From Bradyrhizobium sp. B124 (GTDB lineage: Bacteria; Pseudomonadota; Alphaproteobacteria; Rhizobiales; Xanthobacteraceae): DNA of 64,000 bases. Below the pieces are notes generated by a model. It saw nothing but the letters and a program-made list of their open reading frames with translations, was not told the origin of the DNA and searched no databases. The position numbers and the translations under genes are program-made. Below are positions 60,140 to 64,000 of this stretch, piece after piece. The first letter of the stretch is position 1; each line of letters opens with the position of its first letter. The stretch is taken from positions 558,001 through 622,000 of the forward strand of contig NZ_CP152413.1 in NCBI RefSeq assembly GCF_038967635.1. Reading direction: 5' to 3'.

Positions 60140-60661
60140 ATGACCTTTTCACTCTACGACGCGACCGTTGCCAACTATCTGCAGATCCTCGGCGCCGCCT
60201 CGGGCTTTCTCGACAAGAGCCTCGCGCATTTCAAGGAGAACGGCATCGATCCGGCCGAGATCGTCGAGACCCGGTTGTTTCCGGACATGTTGCCGTTCCG
60301 CTTTCAGGTGGTCTCGCTCGCGCATCATTCCCGCGGCGCGATGGAAGCCGCGAAGAGCGGCGTGTTCGTCCCGCCGTCCGGCAAGCCCGATCTGGATTAC
60401 GCCGCACTGCAGGCGCTGGTGAAGGACGCGCACACCGAATTGTCGGCGCTGACGCCGGATGCGGTCAATGCGTTGCTCGGGCGCGAAGTGATGTTCAAGC
60501 TCGGCGAGCGGTCGATGCCGTTCACGGCCGAGGGATTCCTGATGTCGTTCTCGCTGCCGAACTTCTTCTTCCACTCGACCACCGCCTACGACATCCTCCG
60601 CCACAAGGGCGCGCCGCTCGGCAAACGTGACTTCATTGGCCGGTTGAACATGAAGAAGTGA
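60140..60661 (+). CDS. DUF1993 family protein
   Basis: 173 residues, full family length. MTFSLYDATVANYLQILGAA, FPDMLPFRFQVVSLAHHSRG, FMFKLGERSMPFT-like part (GREVMFKLGERSMPFTAEG) and LPNFFFHSTTAYDILRHKGA are the DUF1993 blocks; the fold is a DinB-like four-helix bundle with His at HHS and HST that may bind metal. Function unknown. Preceded by GGGGAAATTCGCC. Single gene. Confidence 0.88.
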   Translation: MTFSLYDATVANYLQILGAASGFLDKSLAHFKENGIDPAEIVETRLFPDMLPFRFQVVSLAHHSRGAMEAAKSGVFVPPSGKPDLDYAALQALVKDAHTELSALTPDAVNALLGREVMFKLGERSMPFTAEGFLMSFSLPNFFFHSTTAYDILRHKGAPLGKRDFIGRLNMKK

Positions 60662-60776
60662 TCGAGCCGCGCGCCGACTGGTCTTGCTGAGGCGGCAACA
60701 CCGGCCGCCCCGCACGCAGCAAGATCAAGACCGCGCGCGGACGGGCGCGGTCAACAGAGTCTAAAGCCTGCCGGCG

Positions 60777-61013
60777 CTAGCCGGCCCTGCGCCAGTGCGG
60801 CACGGGGTCGAGCGGCGTCCGGTAGAGCTCGCGCCGGTCGATGTCGGTGACGCGCACGGCGCAGCCGCGCGCCTTCAGCTCCGGCTTGACCTGAGACAGC
60901 TCGTTGGCGAGCTGATCGGCGCGATCGGAGGCAAGGCTGATGTCTTCGAGGATGATCGTTCCTTGATTCCGGAACTCGTCCCCCACCACGAGATCGAAGG
61001 TGTAGTACGGCAT
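60777..61013 (-). CDS. DUF6894-like small protein
   Basis: 78 residues from ATG 61013 (GGAGAACTTCGG upstream). MPYYTFDLVVGDEFRNQGTI, LEDISLASDRADQLANELSQ and RVTDIDRRELYRTPLD follow the pattern of short rhizobial proteins with an N-terminal FxL-D block and V-TD--G/R-ELY end. Family name is from memory. No function known. A related pattern is seen in 61519-61749, 500 bases away on the same strand, but the two are clearly diverged. Confidence 0.75.
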   Translation of the reverse strand: MPYYTFDLVVGDEFRNQGTIILEDISLASDRADQLANELSQVKPELKARGCAVRVTDIDRRELYRTPLDPVPHWRRAG

Positions 61014-61189
61014 CCGAAGTTCTCCGTTTCGGTTTGCATCACAGGGTAACACTGAGTCGTGCATTCCCTAAGATGCATCGCGCACAATCGTCGGGTGATC
61101 GGCGCAAAAACGATGTGCAACGCATCCAGCGCGATGAACGACTACACGCGCGGCACGGCGAAGGAGTCCTGTCATCCAGCTCACCGCCA

Positions 61190-61320
61190 TGCCGTTAAGA
61201 TTTGATTAAAACTGTCGTCGCAAGCTTGCGACCAGGTGGAATTGCGGCGGAACCGGGCTCCGGGAACCGGCAGCCGCAGGAGAAGGCCGGTGGCGTAACG
61301 CCCATCGGCCTTTTCTCGTC
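61190..61320 (+). ncRNA. Candidate small RNA ending in a rho-independent hairpin
   Basis: 322-base gap between two minus-strand genes with a plus-strand terminator-like hairpin: GGCCGGTGG (61284-61293 region) pairs with CCATCGGCC with one G-U, followed by TTTTCT. There is no plus-strand gene upstream. A promoter-like AT-rich stretch GTTAAGATTTGATTAAAACT lies at about 61194-61213. Internal CCGGGCTCCGGGAACCGG could fold. It might instead be the terminator of the minus gene 61336-61509. Confidence 0.35.
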
Positions 61321-61335
61321 GCTCAAGCGCTCGGA

Positions 61336-61509
61336 CTAATCGCGCAGCGTGGCCTGCCGCCTGGCGCGGCATTTCGGACCCGGCCCGCGCATGTAATACA
61401 GCTCGGGGCGATAGGGGTGGATGACGCCCTCGATCAGCGCGACGCAGCGCTGAGCGAGGCGGGTGAGGTGGCGCCGCAAGGGCTGCAGGGCGAGTTCCAT
61501 CGCATTCAT
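61336..61509 (-). CDS. Small basic hypothetical protein
   Basis: 57 residues. GAGGG lies before ATG 61509. MNAMELALQPLRRHLTRLAQ then RCVALIEGVIHPYRPELYYM and RGPGPKCRARRQATLRD; Arg-rich and basic with two Cys. No family known to me. It begins 9 bases after the stop of 61519-61749 and is the second cistron of that pair. Cytosolic. Confidence 0.7.
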   Translation of the reverse strand: MNAMELALQPLRRHLTRLAQRCVALIEGVIHPYRPELYYMRGPGPKCRARRQATLRD

Positions 61510-61518
61510 GGCATGCCC

Positions 61519-61749
61519 TCAGTGCAATTCGCCGAGGACGGCGGTGAACGGCAGCTCGAAGATCTCGGTACCGATATCGTCGGTGACGTGGACCGCCCAG
61601 TTGCGCCAGTCCTCCACACTCGGTGTCATGACAAAGCTGCGCGCGAGCTGCTCCGCATGCACCCGCACCTCCAAAAAATCCATCGCGGCGCCGATGCGAT
61701 CCAGGATGACGTGCTTGTCGTCGGAGCAGTGAAAGTAAACTGCGGACAT
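61519..61749 (-). CDS. DUF6894-like small protein
   Basis: 76 residues, ATG 61749. MSAVYFHCSDDKHVILDRIG, AAMDFLEVRVHAEQLARSFV and EDWRNWAVHVTDDIGTEIFE, LPFTAVLGELH: the common rhizobial pattern (YFHCS, LDxxG, DWRxWxVHVxDDxG, LPF). Family name from memory; function unknown. The next gene follows 9 bases later, so the two likely form one operon. Confidence 0.78.
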   Translation of the reverse strand: MSAVYFHCSDDKHVILDRIGAAMDFLEVRVHAEQLARSFVMTPSVEDWRNWAVHVTDDIGTEIFELPFTAVLGELH

Positions 61750-61890
61750 CTTCCGATTCCCATGCCGAAGCGATTCTCTGGCGCTGAAATAGCAGCGCGC
61801 GCGGGCACTTAGAATCCGGGTGATCCCCCATCGGTAAACTACGGGGAATCCAGACGATTTGAATCACGCTGCCGTGATCGGGTCGGGTCG

Positions 61891-62235
61891 TCAGAAGATC
61901 GGCTCACCGATCGCAACCTCGCTGCGCGGGCCGAGCACGATCACCTGGCCGCCGGCATCCTTGGCGCCCAGGATCAGCAGTTCCGAGGTGAAACCTGCGA
62001 TGTTCTTCGGCCCGAGATTGCAGATGCAGACGACCTGCGAGCCGACCAGCGCCGCTGGCTCGTAATTCGTGATCTGCGCGCTCGACCACATCGTCCGACC
62101 GGCGCCGACATCGACGCCGACCTTGTATGAGGGGTTGCGGGCGCGCGGAAACGGCTGCACCTCGACCACCTTGCCGATCCTGATGTCGAGGCGGGCGAAA
62201 TCGTCATATGTGGCCTGCGGCTTGAGCGGAGACAT
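61891..62235 (-). CDS. csaA: CsaA-type tRNA-binding protein
   Basis: 114 residues from ATG 62235, whose A is the last base of the LysE stop (TGATG), so translation is coupled. EMAP-II/OB fold: FARLDIRIGKVVEVQPFPRA, RNPSYKVGVDVGAGRTMWSS, AQITNYEPAALVGSQVVCIC, NLGPKNIAGFTSELLILGAK. CsaA binds tRNA and has chaperone-like effects in B. subtilis. Last gene of the pdxY-lysE operon. Confidence 0.9.
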   Translation of the reverse strand: MSPLKPQATYDDFARLDIRIGKVVEVQPFPRARNPSYKVGVDVGAGRTMWSSAQITNYEPAALVGSQVVCICNLGPKNIAGFTSELLILGAKDAGGQVIVLGPRSEVAIGEPIF

Positions 62236-62861
62236 CAGCGCTCCTGAAAGGCGAGGCGGATGCCGAGCGCGATATAGATCGTGCCGACCACGCGGCCCTG
62301 CCACTGGCCGATGCGGCGATGCCGCCGGATCCACGGGCTGATCTGGCTGGCGGCGAGCGCGAGCAGCGAGGTGTAGGCCGCGCTCATCGCGACGAAGATC
62401 AGGCCGAGGGTCGCGAACTGCGCGACGGCGGAGCCGTGGCCGGGATGGACGAACTGCGGCAGGAAGGCGAGGAAGAACAGCGCGGTCTTCGGGTTGAGCA
62501 TTTCCGCCCAGATCGCCTGCCGGAACGCGCGCCGCGGATCGACCGGCTGCGACGCCGGCAAATGCAGGTCGTCATTCTTCTCGAACAAAGCGCGGACGCC
62601 GAGCACGATCAGGTAGATCACGCCGGCATATTTGACGATCGAGAACGCGAGCGCCGAGGTCATCAGCACGGCCGACAGGCCGAACGTCGCCATGGCGGTG
62701 TGGACGAGGTCGCCGAGCGCGATGCCGAACCCGGTCGCGACGCCGACGCGCGGCCCGCCGGTGACGGAACGCGCGAGCACAAGCAGCACGGCTGGCCCCG
62801 GGATCAGGAACAGGCCGAGCACGACGGCGGCGTAGGTGAGGAGGGTGGTGATGTCGATCAT
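62235..62861 (-). CDS. LysE/RhtB family amino-acid exporter
   Basis: 208 residues with about six hydrophobic helices. Signature LIPGPAVLLVLARSVTGGPR and GVATGFGIALGDLVHTAMAT in the first third match LysE/RhtB; PRRAFRQAIWAEMLNPKTAL is the central N-P-K-T loop. Exports amino acids or their derivatives across the inner membrane; cargo unknown. Starts 17 bases after pdxY, and its stop overlaps the csaA start. No lysG-like regulator nearby. Confidence 0.93.
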   Translation of the reverse strand: MIDITTLLTYAAVVLGLFLIPGPAVLLVLARSVTGGPRVGVATGFGIALGDLVHTAMATFGLSAVLMTSALAFSIVKYAGVIYLIVLGVRALFEKNDDLHLPASQPVDPRRAFRQAIWAEMLNPKTALFFLAFLPQFVHPGHGSAVAQFATLGLIFVAMSAAYTSLLALAASQISPWIRRHRRIGQWQGRVVGTIYIALGIRLAFQER

Positions 62862-62878
62862 GAAACGTGTCCCGAATG

Positions 62879-63736
62879 TCAGGATGCAGGGATGGCGACC
62901 GCCGCGAAGCGCGGCTTCGGATCAAGCATCAGTTCGGCGCTTTCGACAATGCGCATTTCCTCGGTTGCTCGCTCCGCCGTGCGCACCAGCACGCCGTGGA
63001 TGCCTGACGCGGCGTGGCTGAGCGCCCCCGGCGTCGCCAGGCCACGCACGCGGGCGGCGACGAACAGCGCGGCGAACAAGTCGCCGGTGCCGGACGGGCT
63101 GATCGGCACGCGCGGGGTGCGCACGCGCCACGCTCCCGTGTGCTCGATCGCCAGCGTCTCGATCTCACCGTCGGGCGTGCCGGCAAGCTCGGCGCTGGTG
63201 ATGACGATGGTTGCAGGCCCCCGCGCCATCAGCGCGCGGGCTTGCGCAATGACGTCATCGGTCGTCGTCACGCGCGCGCCGCAGAGGAATTCGAACTCGA
63301 AATGGTTGGGCGTGATGATGTCGGCCAGCGGACAGAGCTGGTCGCGCACCAGCGGCGGGATGTCCGCTCGCACGAACATGCCGCGATCACGATCGCCGAG
63401 CACGGGATCGCAGCAATAGAGCAGGGCCGGGTTCTCCGCCTTCGCGCGGGCGACGAAGTCGGCGACATCCATGGCGATGTCGGCCGAGCCGAGATAGCCC
63501 GACAGGATCATCCGGGCGCTTTCGATCGCGCCGCGCTCCTCGATGCCGCGCAAGAGGTCGGCGACCAGCTGCGCGTCGAGCACCCGTCCACGGATCGTCG
63601 GATAGCCCGGCCGGTTGCTGAGCAGCGTGGTCGGCACGGCGACGACGTCGATGCCGTGCAGCTGGATCGGAAAGGTGGCCGCGCTGTTGCCGACATGGCC
63701 CCAGGCGACCTGTGACTGGATCGAGATGACGGTCAT
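62879..63736 (-). CDS. pdxY: Pyridoxal kinase PdxY
   Basis: 285 residues, ribokinase-like fold. VISIQSQVAWGHVGNSAATF opens with the ATP/substrate site of PdxK/PdxY (S-x-V-x-x-G-x-V-G-N), then CCDPVLGDRDRGMFVRADIP, IITPNHFEFEFLCG and the anion hole VPISPSGTGDLFAALFVAAR with catalytic Asp in GTGD. Phosphorylates pyridoxal in the B6 salvage pathway in the cytosol. Starts 10 bases after the small membrane protein gene. Second vitamin B6-linked locus of the window beside the MocR/PPOX-like pair. Confidence 0.94.
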   Translation of the reverse strand: MTVISIQSQVAWGHVGNSAATFPIQLHGIDVVAVPTTLLSNRPGYPTIRGRVLDAQLVADLLRGIEERGAIESARMILSGYLGSADIAMDVADFVARAKAENPALLYCCDPVLGDRDRGMFVRADIPPLVRDQLCPLADIITPNHFEFEFLCGARVTTTDDVIAQARALMARGPATIVITSAELAGTPDGEIETLAIEHTGAWRVRTPRVPISPSGTGDLFAALFVAARVRGLATPGALSHAASGIHGVLVRTAERATEEMRIVESAELMLDPKPRFAAVAIPAS

Positions 63737-63746
63737 GTCGCCCGCA

Positions 63747-63920
63747 TCACCCGAACAGCGCAGCGTAGATCACGTAGAGCCAGCCCAGGATACCGTGGAT
63801 GATCGCCCACAGGATCGAATGGTTCTTGGTGTACGAGATCGCAATCGCCAGCGCCGAGCCGAACCCCACGCCGTATTTCGCGCCCTCGACGCGGACGCCA
63901 TAATATCGGTTGCCGTTCAT
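63747..63920 (-). CDS. Small membrane protein upstream of pdxY
   Basis: 57 residues. GGAAGG lies 6 bases before ATG 63920. MNGNRYYGVRVEGAKYGVGF then GSALAIAISYTKNHSILWAI and IHGILGWLYVIYAALFG: two hydrophobic segments, about 18-28 and 33-56, with the helix-forming stretch at the C-terminus. A common short protein of rhizobia; no known function. First gene of the small protein-pdxY-lysE-csaA operon. Confidence 0.78.
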   Translation of the reverse strand: MNGNRYYGVRVEGAKYGVGFGSALAIAISYTKNHSILWAIIHGILGWLYVIYAALFG

Positions 63921-64000
63921 GGTGATCCTTCCAGCGAGAGGGCGTGAGATTGGTGGCAGCGTAACCTGCGAGTTGGCGCGAGTTCAACGGTGCATCGTGA

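Noticed and set aside
1..64000. CRISPR array, tRNA, rRNA, prophage or intact insertion sequence
   Set aside because: No regularly spaced identical repeats with spacers, no tRNA-like TPsiC box with matching acceptor stem, and no integrase, capsid or DDE transposase motifs seen by eye; a tRNA scan would settle this.

Overview
The window looks like ordinary chromosome from an alphaproteobacterium of the Bradyrhizobium / Nitrobacteraceae type. The base composition is high-GC throughout. glnII encodes a eukaryote-like type II glutamine synthetase behind a sigma-54 promoter, beside a DUF2735 gene. Many small exported or DUF proteins are of kinds I associate with Bradyrhizobium. Between genes lie several families of short palindromic repeats. 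I found no rRNA, tRNA, CRISPR array, prophage or intact insertion sequence. Family names are given from memory of sequence motifs, not from searches.

Layout. 0-9 kb: end of a quinone oxidoreductase, selO, aspS, a large exported protein and the malic enzyme gene. 9-18 kb: mostly envelope and secreted proteins (DoxX, a NodB-type deacetylase with a RibD-like reductase, glutathione peroxidase, a two-lobed L,D-transpeptidase, CreA, small secreted proteins). 16.4-20 kb: a MocR regulator divergent from a pyridoxamine-phosphate-oxidase-like gene, then an M20 deacylase. 20-28 kb: single genes, including a cytosolic BtuF-like protein, a GNAT acetyltransferase with a palindrome inside its promoter, a DUF2161 protein, a single-domain GrlR-like protein, a phosphatase and an MliC-like inhibitor. 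27.5-30.9 kb: DUF2735, glnII, a tandem-domain GrlR-like protein and a ModA-like protein without a signal peptide. 32-36 kb: an operon for a Tat-exported molybdenum hydroxylase (large subunit, 2Fe-2S subunit, c-type cytochrome) joined by GTGA and ATGA overlaps. 37-43 kb: a YdcZ transporter, an ABC-F ATPase, a frameshifted REP-associated transposase bracketed by repeats, a hexapeptide acyltransferase, a GDPD-like phosphodiesterase, a decayed dienelactone hydrolase and an HU-like protein. 43-47.2 kb: an MBL hydrolase, a DUF2336-PilZ-small-protein operon, an AraC regulator and a second PilZ protein. 47-55 kb: PsiF, nitroreductase, hydrolase, acyl-CoA dehydrogenase, a chemoreceptor, FMN reductase and SDR. 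55-64 kb: a lipoprotein L,D-transpeptidase, RlpA, a methyltransferase, DUF1993, DUF6894-like genes, a possible small RNA and a small-membrane-protein-pdxY-lysE-csaA operon.

Themes. Wall and envelope biology is prominent (two L,D-transpeptidases, RlpA, deacetylase, lysozyme inhibitor). Vitamin B6 appears twice (MocR/PPOX-like pair and pdxY). Nitrogen control is visible at glnII. The least explained material is: the two GrlR-like proteins, one with a duplicated domain; the DUF2336-PilZ operon; the three-gene Mo-hydroxylase/cytochrome operon with an unknown exported protein upstream; binding-protein folds kept in the cytosol; and at least six palindromic repeat families, one bracketing a broken transposase gene. 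Nothing here is a clear new defence or mobile system.
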